Source: Vicingus serpentipes (GTDB lineage Bacteria > Bacteroidota > Bacteroidia > Flavobacteriales_E > Vicingaceae). Taken from it: a stretch of 64,000 nucleotides of DNA. Where the stretch lies: assembly GCF_007993035.1 (NCBI RefSeq), contig NZ_VOOS01000006.1, positions 157,078 through 221,077 of the forward strand, given 5' to 3'. A program made the position numbers and the translations under genes. The notes below the pieces were generated by a model. That model saw only the letters and a list, made by a program, of their open reading frames with translations, ran no database searches and was not told where the DNA came from. Within the stretch, counting starts at the first letter, position 1, and each line of letters opens with the position of its first letter. Positions 1 through 7,619 of the stretch are shown in pieces.

Positions 1-2
1 AA

Positions 3-602
3 CTAAAAGAAATTAAAGTTCCTGAAGGCTATGAGTTAAACGAATATTTTTCAGGCCAACCATTTATGGAGCAAGATTATAGTGTGAAGTGGGATGGGGA
101 ATGGCAAATTACCTATGAAGTATTTAGAGATTTAGGAAGTGCTTTTGCAGTTGTTTTAGTTATCATTTACATCTTAATTGTAGGTTGGTTTCAAGACTTT
201 AAAGCTCCTGTTGTGATGATGGTTGCAATACCACTTTCGTTGGTTGGAGTTTTGGTAGGTCACTGGATGTTAGGCGCATTTTTTACTGCAACTTCTATGA
301 TTGGGGTAATTGCCTTAGCTGGAATTATGGTTCGGAACTCCATACTCTTAGTCGATTTTATTGAGTTAAGATTGGAAGAAGGAATACCATTAAAACAAGC
401 AGTAATTGAAGCAGGAGCAGTTCGTACTACACCAATTTTATTAACTGCAGGAACAGTAGTAATTGGAGCTTTCATTATTCTTTTTGATCCAATTTTTCAA
501 GGGCTAGCCATCTCATTAATGGGAGGGTCGATTACGGCAACCTTTTTAACCTTAATTATAGTGCCTTTAGTGTATTATATGACAGAAAAACATAAACATT
601 AA
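3..602 (+). CDS. RND efflux transporter permease, C-terminal part (5' end outside window)
   Basis: The frame is open from the left edge, so only the last 199 residues are present; an internal Met at base 66 is not the start. About five hydrophobic helices are visible, with the conserved inner-membrane segment [13 protein letters not shown] followed by an amphipathic [12 protein letters not shown] stretch, both typical of the C-terminal half of AcrB/CusA-type proton-driven exporters. It ends in a short charged tail (TEKHKH). The product would sit in the inner membrane and work with a periplasmic adaptor and outer-membrane channel, neither in view. Substrate cannot be told from this part. Same-strand small genes follow after 11 bases, suggesting an operon. 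Confidence 0.9.
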   Translation, partial: LKEIKVPEGYELNEYFSGQPFMEQDYSVKWDGEWQITYEVFRDLGSAFAVVLVIIYILIVGWFQDFKAPVVMMVAIPLSLVGVLVGHWMLGAFFTATSMIGVIALAGIMVRNSILLVDFIELRLEEGIPLKQAVIEAGAVRTTPILLTAGTVVIGAFIILFDPIFQGLAISLMGGSITATFLTLIIVPLVYYMTEKHKH

Positions 603-613
603 ACTTTAAAATT

Positions 614-919
614 ATGAAATTGATAATCGTTTTAGGGATGGTTGAACATGAAAAAGAAATAGCCAAAATGTTTAAAGAATCAAACATTCCCATTTATAGT
701 AAGGTAGATATTGAAGGCATTAAATCAGGTCACAAGCAAGTCGATTTAAGTAATTGGTTTGGAAGTGATGAAGACACAGACTTGTCTATTATGTTTTTTG
801 CTTTTATTGCCAATGGAAATGCAGAAGAATTATATCAAAAAGTAGAAGTATTTAATGCGAATGAAGATAGAATTGCGCCATTACATGCTTTTCAATTACC
901 AGTAGAAAAATTTATATAA
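614..919 (+). CDS. small PII-sized protein following an RND exporter gene
   Basis: A 101-residue soluble protein with no signal peptide. It opens with a hydrophobic strand (MKLIIVLGM), then alternates short helices and strands and ends in LHAFQLPVEKFI. The length and strand/helix pattern fit a PII/CutA-like ferredoxin fold, a group often encoded beside metal or RND transporters, but I see no diagnostic PII T-loop motif and this is inference. It lies 11 bases after the RND gene and 18 before a DUF2892 gene, so it is probably co-transcribed and may regulate or sense for the exporter. Confidence 0.7.
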   Translation: MKLIIVLGMVEHEKEIAKMFKESNIPIYSKVDIEGIKSGHKQVDLSNWFGSDEDTDLSIMFFAFIANGNAEELYQKVEVFNANEDRIAPLHAFQLPVEKFI

Positions 920-937
920 ACTTAAAATATTAAGAAA

Positions 938-1123
938 ATGAAAGAAAGAATGATAAAAGGAATAGCTGGAACTATTATACTAATAGGATTGGCTTTGGGA
1001 TATTTTGTAAATGAGTATTTTTATTTAATCAATGCATTTGTAGGCCTTAATTTATTACAAACATCATTTACAAAATGGTGTTTATTAGGGGATATTTTAG
1101 GTGGTTGTGGTGTGAAAGATTAA
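938..1123 (+). CDS. DUF2892 (YgaP transmembrane-domain-like) protein
   Basis: 61 residues with the family hallmark: a charged N-terminus (MKERMIKGIAGT), one or two hydrophobic helices, then AFVGLNLLQTSFTKWC and a C-terminal GDILGGCG. This is the membrane half of the rhodanese YgaP as a stand-alone protein, normally in the inner membrane. It carries three Cys near the C-terminus (residues about 48-58). Stand-alone DUF2892 proteins often sit beside rhodanese and thioredoxin genes, as here. Role: probably membrane-linked sulfur or thiol handling, by context only. Confidence 0.8.
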   Translation: MKERMIKGIAGTIILIGLALGYFVNEYFYLINAFVGLNLLQTSFTKWCLLGDILGGCGVKD

Positions 1124-1127
1124 ATAA

Positions 1128-1343
1128 ATGAAAAGCTGGTTTATTAAAAAGAATGTTCCTATAATGCTTACCTTTGTTGGAGCTATACTTGGTTACTGTT
1201 ATTGGTATTTTGTAGGTTGTGAAAGTGGTACTTGTGCAATTACTTCGATATGGTATCGGACAACAATTTACGGAGCTATAATGGGGTGGCTAGTTGGCGA
1301 TATGATTAAAGATAAACTTAAAAAGAAATCAAATGAAAACTAA
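1128..1343 (+). CDS. DUF6132-family small membrane protein
   Basis: 71 residues, two predicted transmembrane helices (about 10-28 and 44-61) separated by a conserved loop GCESGTCAITS, the signature I associate with DUF6132. The paired Cys in the loop could form a disulfide or bind metal. It starts 4 bases after the DUF2892 stop, and its 3' end overlaps the next start by 11 bases, so translation is likely coupled. Function unknown; its repeated company with rhodanese and thioredoxin genes suggests a thiol-related envelope role. Confidence 0.75.
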   Translation: MKSWFIKKNVPIMLTFVGAILGYCYWYFVGCESGTCAITSIWYRTTIYGAIMGWLVGDMIKDKLKKKSNEN

Positions 1344-1920
1344 GTTTTTTTACATGTTACTAATACTAGGGTTGTTTGCTTGTAATAATGTAAGTGAACA
1401 ACAAATAGGTGAAGAAGTACAAGGAATAATAGTAAAGACTGATAAAGAATATCTTGAAGAAGGTAAAATGATTGCAGAAAGTACATTTAAAGTGTTGAGT
1501 TCAAATTTACAACAAGCAATGGCTGAAGGAGGAATAGAAAATGCCTTAAGTTATTGTAATGTAAATGCTATGCCTTTAACTGACTCATTATCTAAACATT
1601 ATAATGTGGCCATAAAAAGAGTGAGTGATAAAGCTAGAAATCAATTAAACTTAGCCTCTAAGAATGAGCAAAAAATTATTGATAATTATTTAGCTAGCAC
1701 AGAAAATAGAAAGCCAGTTTTAGAGCAAAATGAAAATGGTAAAATAACTTTTTATGCTCCAATTGTTGCTAAGGCGTTATGTTTAAACTGTCATGGAATA
1801 GAGGGCGAAATCTTGTCGTCTGAAAATAATGAAAAAATAAAATTATTGTACCCAGAAGATAAAGCAATAGGATATAGTGAGGGTGATTTAAGAGGTGTCT
1901 GGAGTATAATGTTTAACTGA
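1333..1920 (+). CDS. DUF3365-like lipoprotein with a heme-binding CxxCH motif
   Basis: 195 residues. The N-terminus has a lipobox ending in LFAC17, so the mature protein is a lipoprotein. The body resembles DUF3365 (Tll0287-like) sensor/heme domains. Residues 150-154 read CLNCH, the covalent c-type heme signature, followed by GIEGEI. An extra Cys lies near residue 76 (SYCNVNAM). It is expected in the periplasm, possibly as an electron carrier or redox sensor. It overlaps the DUF6132 gene and is followed after 7 bases by thioredoxin, supporting a redox operon. Which partner supplies electrons is unknown. Confidence 0.8.
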   Translation: MKTKFFYMLLILGLFACNNVSEQQIGEEVQGIIVKTDKEYLEEGKMIAESTFKVLSSNLQQAMAEGGIENALSYCNVNAMPLTDSLSKHYNVAIKRVSDKARNQLNLASKNEQKIIDNYLASTENRKPVLEQNENGKITFYAPIVAKALCLNCHGIEGEILSSENNEKIKLLYPEDKAIGYSEGDLRGVWSIMFN

Positions 1921-1927
1921 TAAAATT

Positions 1928-2224
1928 ATGTCAAAATTTAATGAATTAATAAATTCGGATGTTCCAGTTCTAGTAGACTTTTTTGCTACTTGGTGCGGAC
2001 CATGTAAAATGATGTCGCCCATTTTAGATGATGTGGCTAAGCAAGTACAAGGTAAGGCTAAAGTAATAAAAGTTGATGTTGATAAAAATCAACAAGCCGC
2101 TGCTGCTTATCAGGTAAGAGGCGTTCCGACTTTAATCTTATTTAAAAACGGCAAACAAATATGGAAACAATCTGGAGTTGTTCAGGCTAATGAATTAGTA
2201 AGTTTAATTAATCAACATATTTAA
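1928..2224 (+). CDS. trxA: thioredoxin
   Basis: A 98-residue thioredoxin with active site WCGPC (C23, C26) and the cis-proline segment RGVPTLILF. There is no signal peptide, so it is predicted cytoplasmic despite envelope neighbours. It reduces disulfides, normally taking electrons from thioredoxin reductase, which is not in this window. It is 7 bases after the heme lipoprotein gene and 1 base before the first rhodanese, so it probably belongs to the same transcript. Whether it is the housekeeping thioredoxin or one dedicated to this operon is unclear. Confidence 0.93.
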   Translation: MSKFNELINSDVPVLVDFFATWCGPCKMMSPILDDVAKQVQGKAKVIKVDVDKNQQAAAAYQVRGVPTLILFKNGKQIWKQSGVVQANELVSLINQHI

Positions 2225-2225
2225 A

Positions 2226-2630
2226 ATGAAGAAACTATCTTTAATTATTACAGTTATTGTTTTGTTTGCATCACTTGTTGTTAATGGACAGGTAGATGAA
2301 AAACAAAAATCAGTTATTTATGATGTGAATGTAGAACAGTTTAATAAATTAGCTACCTCAGATAAAGGAATTGTTTTAGATGTACGAACTCCTGGGGAGT
2401 GGGAAGAAGGGGTGATTTTAAATGCTACAAAGATTAATTATTACGATAGTGATTTTGCAGATCAAGTTGATGTTTTAGATAAAACTATTCCTGTTTTTGT
2501 TTATTGCAAAAAAGGAGGGAGAAGTTCTAGTGCTGCAAAAATATTAGAAGAAAAAGGCTTTACTAAAGTATTTAATTTAAAAGGTGGTATTACTGCATGG
2601 AAAGAGCAGGGTCTTAAAATTGAAAAATAA
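2226..2630 (+). CDS. exported single-domain rhodanese-like protein
   Basis: 134 residues: a signal peptide cut predicted at VNG|QV (mature N-terminus Q22), then one rhodanese domain with VLDVRTPGEWEEG and active-site loop YCKKGGRS (C94). It would move sulfane sulfur in the periplasm. The next gene encodes a close paralogue that is instead a lipoprotein; the two share most of the domain, including LDVRTPGEWEEGVI and GGITAW. The start follows the thioredoxin stop by 1 base. Confidence 0.88.
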   Translation: MKKLSLIITVIVLFASLVVNGQVDEKQKSVIYDVNVEQFNKLATSDKGIVLDVRTPGEWEEGVILNATKINYYDSDFADQVDVLDKTIPVFVYCKKGGRSSSAAKILEEKGFTKVFNLKGGITAWKEQGLKIEK

Positions 2631-2642
2631 AAATAGATAATT

Positions 2643-3068
2643 ATGAAAAAAATAGTAATTGTATTAAGTAGTGTTTTATTAGTATCAATGTATGCTTGTT
2701 CGGGTAATGCTAACCCTGAAGCAACAACAGAAGAAGTTGTTCAACAAGCAGAAGTAATAGTAGATGTGACTGCTAGCCAATTTAAAGATTTGATTGCTTC
2801 GGAAGGTACAGTTTTAGATGTAAGAACTCCAGGAGAGTGGGAGGAAGGAGTAATTGCTAATGCCGAAAAAATGAATTATCAAGCGGATGACTTTTCAAGT
2901 CAAGTTGAAAAATTAGATAAAACAAAACCAGTTTTTGTGTATTGCAAAAGAGGAGGGAGAAGCGCCGGTGCAGCCCAAGTTTTAAAAGAAAAAGGGTTTA
3001 CAAAAGTTTATAATCTTGATGGTGGAATTACTGCTTGGATGGATGAAGGCAATGAAGTTGTGAAATAA
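2643..3068 (+). CDS. rhodanese-like lipoprotein, paralogue of the preceding gene
   Basis: 141 residues. A hydrophobic leader ends in MYAC19, an imperfect lipobox, followed by an acidic linker (EATTEEVVQQAE) and a rhodanese domain with active-site YCKRGGRS (C101). It is probably a lipid-anchored sulfurtransferase. There is no obvious surface-export signal after the Cys, so a periplasm-facing location is more likely. It is the last gene before a strong terminator. Tandem duplication followed by different anchoring is the simplest history for this pair. Confidence 0.87.
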   Translation: MKKIVIVLSSVLLVSMYACSGNANPEATTEEVVQQAEVIVDVTASQFKDLIASEGTVLDVRTPGEWEEGVIANAEKMNYQADDFSSQVEKLDKTKPVFVYCKRGGRSAGAAQVLKEKGFTKVYNLDGGITAWMDEGNEVVK

Positions 3069-3088
3069 ACAACTTAAATTTGTTAAAA

Positions 3089-3127
3089 AGAGGTGCATAA
3101 ATTGAAAATTATGCACCTCTTTTTTTT
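3089..3127 (+). terminator. intrinsic terminator after the rhodanese pair
   Basis: A perfect 12-bp stem (3089-3100 with 3109-3120) around an 8-base loop is followed by a run of T to 3127. It closes the operon that begins left of the window. Confidence 0.9.
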
Positions 3128-3158
3128 GCTATCAAGCTTAAAAAAAGAGTTACTTTTG
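3125..3158 (+). promoter_or_regulatory. predicted Bacteroidota promoter for the PurF-like gene
   Basis: TACTTTTG at 3151-3158 matches the TAnnTTTG -7 box. TTTG at 3125-3128, at the end of the terminator T-run, could be the -33 box with 22-base spacing, slightly longer than usual. The start codon follows 29 bases later. Confidence 0.55.
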
Positions 3159-3187
3159 CAAAAGCATTTCACTACTAAAAACAAAAA

Positions 3188-5086
3188 ATGAGCGACGCAA
3201 TTAAGCACGAATGTGGTATAGCAATGGTAAGATTGTTAAAACCGCTTGATTATTACATTAAAAAATACGGTACAGCAACTTATGGTTTAGATAAGATGTA
3301 CTTAATGATGGAAAAGCAACACAATCGTGGGCAAGATGGTGCCGGAATTGCTAACATTAAGTTTGATGTAGAACCAGGACAAAGATACATTAGTAGGTAT
3401 CGTTCGAATGCAGATCAACCGATTAAAGAAATTTTTGGAAAGATAAATAATAAGTTTCAAGAGGTTTATGACAAAGACCCTGCACTGATGAAAGATGCTG
3501 AGTGGTTGAAGAAAAATGTAGCTTTTACTGGTGAAGTTTCTTTAGGACATCTTCGCTATGGAACTTTTGGAGGGAATAGTATTGAACAATGCCATCCATT
3601 TTTGCGTCAGAATAATTGGATGACAAAAAATTTAGTAGTTGCAGGAAACTTTAATTTAACCAATGTAGATGAGCTTTTTGATATATTAGTTTCAATCGGA
3701 CAGCATCCTAAAGAAAAATCGGATACGGTTACTGTAATGGAAAAAATTGGTCATTTTTTAGATGTAGAAAACCAAGAGTTGTTTGATAAATACAAAGAAT
3801 TAGGATACAATCATATAGAAATTTCTAAAAAAATTGCTACCGAATTAGATGTGCAAAAAATGCTAGTTAATTCTGCATTAGAATGGGATGGAGGTTATGC
3901 TATGGCTGGAATGTTAGGGCATGGAGATGCTTTTGTGTTGAGAGATCCATCTGGTATACGACCAGCATTTTATTACCAAGATGATGAGGTTGTAGTTGTT
4001 GCTTCAGAGCGACCAGTTATTCAAACAGCGTTTAATGTTCCAATTGAAACAGTTCAGGAAATCACTCCAGGTCATGCGTTAATCATTAAAAAAGATGGAG
4101 ACATCAGCATGAAACAAGTGAGAAAACCACTTGAAAAAACGGCTTGTTCTTTTGAGCGTATTTATTTCTCAAGAGGAAGCGATAAAGATATTTATGTTGA
4201 GCGTAAACAACTAGGTAGAAACGTTTGTGATCAACTTTTAAAATCAATTGATCATGACTTAAAAAATTCGGTATTCTCATTTATTCCAAATACCGCAGAA
4301 GTTTCATTTTATGGAATGATGAAAGGGCTGCAAGATGAATTGAATAAAATTAAGTTAAGAAAGATAAAAGAATTAGGTGAGAATCCTTCTGATGAACAAC
4401 TTCAGGAAATTTTAGCACTAAGAAATAGGATAGAAAAAATTGCAATAAAAGACGCTAAACTTAGAACGTTTATAACTCAAGATAATAGTAGAGACGATTT
4501 AGTTGCTCATGTTTATGATATTACTTACGGTAGTGTTTACCCAACCGACAACTTGGTTGTAATAGATGATTCTATTGTAAGAGGAACAACTCTTAAGCAA
4601 AGTATTTTAAGAATTTTGGACAGACTTAACCCTAAAAAAATTGTAGTAGTTTCTTCTGCACCGCAAATTAGATATCCAGATTGTTATGGTATTGATATGG
4701 CTAAATTGAATGATTTTATTGCATTTCAAGCAGCTATTGAGTTGTTAAAAGAAAATGGTAAAACACAATTAATTCAGGATGTTTACAATAAATGTAAAGC
4801 TCAAGAAAACGAACCAAAAGAACAGATTGTAAATCATGTTAAGGAAATTTATGACGCTTTCACAGCAGAAGAGATTTCTAAAAAAATATCTCAACTTTTA
4901 ACACCAGAAAATATTAATGCAGAAGTAGATATTGTTTACCAAACCATAGAAGGATTACATGATGCTTGCCCTAATCATACTGGTGATTGGTATTTTACAG
5001 GGAATTATCCAACACCTGGAGGAAATAAGGTAGTAAATAAAGCTTTTATTTATTATTACGAAGGAAGAAACGAAAGAGCATATTAG
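3188..5086 (+). CDS. PurF-like amidophosphoribosyltransferase (long Bacteroidota form)
   Basis: 632 residues, well above the roughly 470-500 of ordinary PurF. The N-terminal class II glutamine amidotransferase domain has its nucleophile at C9 (HECGIAM) after an eight-residue propeptide, plus LGHLRYGTFGGN. The C-terminal phosphoribosyltransferase domain has the PRPP loop VVIDDSIVRGTT at 458-468 and IRYPDCYGIDM. PurF makes phosphoribosylamine, the first step of purine synthesis. A helical insert rich in Lys/Glu (about residues 385-425) separates two parts of the transferase domain, and the usual flexible-loop sequence is altered. It has its own promoter and no purine neighbours. Activity is likely, but a specialised paralogue is possible. 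Confidence 0.85.
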   Translation: MSDAIKHECGIAMVRLLKPLDYYIKKYGTATYGLDKMYLMMEKQHNRGQDGAGIANIKFDVEPGQRYISRYRSNADQPIKEIFGKINNKFQEVYDKDPALMKDAEWLKKNVAFTGEVSLGHLRYGTFGGNSIEQCHPFLRQNNWMTKNLVVAGNFNLTNVDELFDILVSIGQHPKEKSDTVTVMEKIGHFLDVENQELFDKYKELGYNHIEISKKIATELDVQKMLVNSALEWDGGYAMAGMLGHGDAFVLRDPSGIRPAFYYQDDEVVVVASERPVIQTAFNVPIETVQEITPGHALIIKKDGDISMKQVRKPLEKTACSFERIYFSRGSDKDIYVERKQLGRNVCDQLLKSIDHDLKNSVFSFIPNTAEVSFYGMMKGLQDELNKIKLRKIKELGENPSDEQLQEILALRNRIEKIAIKDAKLRTFITQDNSRDDLVAHVYDITYGSVYPTDNLVVIDDSIVRGTTLKQSILRILDRLNPKKIVVVSSAPQIRYPDCYGIDMAKLNDFIAFQAAIELLKENGKTQLIQDVYNKCKAQENEPKEQIVNHVKEIYDAFTAEEISKKISQLLTPENINAEVDIVYQTIEGLHDACPNHTGDWYFTGNYPTPGGNKVVNKAFIYYYEGRNERAY

Positions 5087-5176
5087 AATTAATTTATTGA
5101 TAAATATTTCGTTTTCATTAATTTCTAAAATAATTCTGCATATTTGCAGAGTAATCTTAGTAGATTTTTTTGAAAA

Positions 5177-5626
5177 ATGAACAAGAAAATAGTTATTGGT
5201 CGGCAAGATATTGCTGACTTTCCTGACCTAAAGCTAGTTGAAATTCCTATTAAAATAGATTCAGGAGCTTATACGTCTAGTTTTCATTGTCATAATATTG
5301 AAGAGTTTATTGAGAAAGGAGTTAAAAAGATAAAATGTAACTTTTTAGATCCTGAGCATGAACAATACCATGAAAAGGAATTTGTTTTTGAGAATTATAA
5401 AATAAGAAAAGTTAAAAGCTCGAACGGAATTACCGAAGAAAGATACAGTGTAGTTACTAAAATCGAAATATTTAATCAGTTATTACCAATAGAATTAACA
5501 CTAACTGAGCGAGGCAGTATGCGATTTCACGTATTAATAGGACGGAAATTTTTATCAAAGAAATTTGTAATAGATACAGCATTAACCGATCAATCGTTTA
5601 AAAAAATAATAAAATTTTACCCCTAA
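5177..5626 (+). CDS. RimB-like retropepsin/zinc protease family protein
   Basis: 149 residues of the family annotated as ATP-dependent zinc protease or RimK-associated protein. The N-terminal strand IVIGRQDIADFP leads to IKIDSGAYTSSFHC, in which DSGA resembles the catalytic Asp motif of retropepsin folds. A second conserved element is RGSMRFHVLIGRKFL. In Pseudomonas the homologue RimB acts with RimK in modifying ribosomal protein S6. The stop codon directly abuts the rimK start (0-base gap), so the two are surely co-translated. The usual partner enzyme follows. Confidence 0.85.
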   Translation: MNKKIVIGRQDIADFPDLKLVEIPIKIDSGAYTSSFHCHNIEEFIEKGVKKIKCNFLDPEHEQYHEKEFVFENYKIRKVKSSNGITEERYSVVTKIEIFNQLLPIELTLTERGSMRFHVLIGRKFLSKKFVIDTALTDQSFKKIIKFYP

Positions 5627-6499
5627 ATGAAAATAATTGTACTATCAAGAAATCCAAATTTATACTCTACCCGAAGGTTGATTGAAGCTGGTGAAAAGCG
5701 TAAGCATGAAATGTTGGTTGTTGACCATACAAAATGTGACTTGGTAATTGAAAAAAAGAAACCTCAGATATTTTATAAAGGAAAACCTTTGGAGGATGTT
5801 GATGCTGTTATTCCTAGAATTGGAGCTTCAGTAACTTTTTTCGGAACAGCTGTTGTTCGTCAGTTCGAAATGATGAAATCATTTACAGCTGTTGAATCAC
5901 AAGCTTTAGTTCGTTCTAGAGATAAGTTGAGAAGTTTACAGATATTAGCTAGAGCTGGTCTTGGATTACCAAAAACAGCTTTTACAAATTATTCAAAAGA
6001 TGTAAAATCGGTAATTAAAAATGTTGGAGGAGCTCCGTTAGTAATTAAATTATTAGAAGGAACTCAAGGTGTTGGTGTTGTATTGGCTGAAAATAAAAAT
6101 GCAGCGGAATCAGTTTTAGAAGCATTTAATGGACTAAAAGCAAGAGTAATAGTACAAGAGTTTATCAAAGAAGCTGGAGGAGCAGATATTCGTGCATTTG
6201 TAGTTGATGGAGTTGTAGTTGGAGCTATGAAAAGACAGGGAAAAGAAGGGGAGTTTCGTTCTAATTTGCACAGAGGTGGTTCGGCAAGTATTATTGAGCT
6301 TACAGATGAAGAAGAAAATGCGGCATTAAAAGCAGCAAAAGTTTTAGGTTTAGGTATTGCAGGGGTTGATATGTTACAATCTGAGCGAGGACCATTAATT
6401 ATGGAAGTAAATTCTTCTCCAGGATTAGAAGGAATTGAAGCAGCAACAGGAAAAGATATTGCGAATACAATTATAAGATATATTGAACGTCACGTTTAA
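5627..6499 (+). CDS. rimK: RimK-type ATP-grasp glutamate ligase
   Basis: 290 residues, the usual RimK length. The N-terminal domain ([18 protein letters not shown]) precedes an ATP-grasp core: [16 protein letters not shown] is the flexible glycine loop, [20 protein letters not shown] the second strand set, and [13 protein letters not shown] the metal-binding end. RimK adds glutamates to the C-terminus of ribosomal protein S6 or makes poly-glutamate. The target here is not shown by sequence. It is the middle gene of three with gaps of 0 and 2 bases. Confidence 0.95.
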   Translation: MKIIVLSRNPNLYSTRRLIEAGEKRKHEMLVVDHTKCDLVIEKKKPQIFYKGKPLEDVDAVIPRIGASVTFFGTAVVRQFEMMKSFTAVESQALVRSRDKLRSLQILARAGLGLPKTAFTNYSKDVKSVIKNVGGAPLVIKLLEGTQGVGVVLAENKNAAESVLEAFNGLKARVIVQEFIKEAGGADIRAFVVDGVVVGAMKRQGKEGEFRSNLHRGGSASIIELTDEEENAALKAAKVLGLGIAGVDMLQSERGPLIMEVNSSPGLEGIEAATGKDIANTIIRYIERHV

Positions 6500-6501
6500 T
6501 C

Positions 6502-7470
6502 ATGGATAAGGACATATTTTCTTTTTTGGGGCAAAATATTGAACGAGGTAAAACCGTTCAAATTAATTTAGATATTGCTCGTTTACATACGAGAACCCCA
6601 GTAGAAGTTCCAATAATAGTTTCGAGAGGGCTAAAGCCAGGACCAGTAATTTTATTAAATGCTGGTATTCATGGTGATGAGGTTAATGGAGTAGAAATTG
6701 TTCGTCAAATTATTTCCAAAGGATACCATAAGCCCGAATGTGGAACAGTAGTATGTATTCCAGTATTAAATGTATTTGGATTTTTACATAAAACTCGAGA
6801 ATTTCCTGATGGAAGAGATTTAAATCGTGTTTTCCCAGGTTCAAAAGAAGGGTCGTTAGCAAGTCGATTTGCTTATTATTTAATGAAAGATGTTGTGCCT
6901 AAGGTAGATTATTGTATTGATTATCATACAGGGGCAAGTAGCCGATTTAACTACACACATTTAAGGATAGAAGGAACAAACCCTAAAAGTATTGAGTTAG
7001 CTAATGTGTTTGGTGCTCCATACATATTGTTGTCAAAGCAACTACCAAAATCGTTTAGGAGCGAAGCAGCTAAAATAGGTGTAGGAGTGTTGCTTTTTGA
7101 AGGAGGTAAGTCCTTAGATTTAGATAGAGCAGTAACAAAAGTAGGTGTAAATGGAGCACTTCGTGTGATGCAGCATTTGGGTATGCGTGATTTTAGAAAG
7201 CAATTAAGCACAGACCCTTTTGTTGAAACAGTAACTTTAACCGATTCTACTTGGATGAGAGCTCGACACTCTGGAATGTTTAGAACAACAGTGAGTATTG
7301 GAACAAAAATAAAAAAAGGAACTGTTTTAGGTTCTATTTCAGATCCATTTGGTGACTTTGAAAAAAGAGTAATCTCAAAACACGATGGTGTAATTATTTG
7401 TTCTAATCATTCACCAATAGTACATCAAGGAGATGCTATTTTTCACATTGCGTTTAATAAAGGAGAGTAG
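6502..7470 (+). CDS. succinylglutamate desuccinylase/aspartoacylase-family zinc hydrolase
   Basis: 322 residues of the M14-like AstE/AspA family. Zinc ligands are seen as GIHGDE (H57, E60) and DYHTG (H142). The C-terminal part is a small beta-domain (KKGTVLGSISDPFG) common in this subgroup. These enzymes hydrolyse amide bonds on acidic amino acids or C-terminal residues. The gene lies 2 bases after rimK, an arrangement seen widely in bacteria; one inference is that it removes or trims what RimK adds. No arginine-degradation genes are nearby, so AstE proper is unlikely. Confidence 0.85.
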   Translation: MDKDIFSFLGQNIERGKTVQINLDIARLHTRTPVEVPIIVSRGLKPGPVILLNAGIHGDEVNGVEIVRQIISKGYHKPECGTVVCIPVLNVFGFLHKTREFPDGRDLNRVFPGSKEGSLASRFAYYLMKDVVPKVDYCIDYHTGASSRFNYTHLRIEGTNPKSIELANVFGAPYILLSKQLPKSFRSEAAKIGVGVLLFEGGKSLDLDRAVTKVGVNGALRVMQHLGMRDFRKQLSTDPFVETVTLTDSTWMRARHSGMFRTTVSIGTKIKKGTVLGSISDPFGDFEKRVISKHDGVIICSNHSPIVHQGDAIFHIAFNKGE

Positions 7471-7474
7471 TTGT

Positions 7475-7533
7475 TTCGTTTAACGCTGTTCTTGGAAACG
7501 TTTCAATGTTTCTTAAAACTGTTGTTAAACGAA
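7475..7533. repeat. intergenic inverted repeat with a central palindrome
   Basis: TTCGTTTAAC (7475-7484) and GTTAAACGAA (7524-7533) are perfect inverted copies. Between them lies the 10-base palindrome GAAACGTTTC (7495-7504). There is no T-run, so it is not the terminator, which lies farther along. It could be a protein-binding site, an RNA fold in the 3' UTR, or remnant repeat DNA. Confidence 0.6.
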
Positions 7534-7571
7534 GTTCGAGTATTTTTATGATAAAGTCAATGTTTGTTAAT

Positions 7572-7600
7572 AAAAAAGCCTCGCATTGCGAGGCTTTTTT
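7572..7600. terminator. bidirectional terminator between convergent genes
   Basis: A 13-bp stem (7572-7584 with 7588-7600) and 3-base loop, with A-run on one side and T-run on the other, serves both the RimK operon and the ALDH7 gene. Confidence 0.92.
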
Positions 7601-7619
7601 ATAGTGTTATTTTTAGTTC

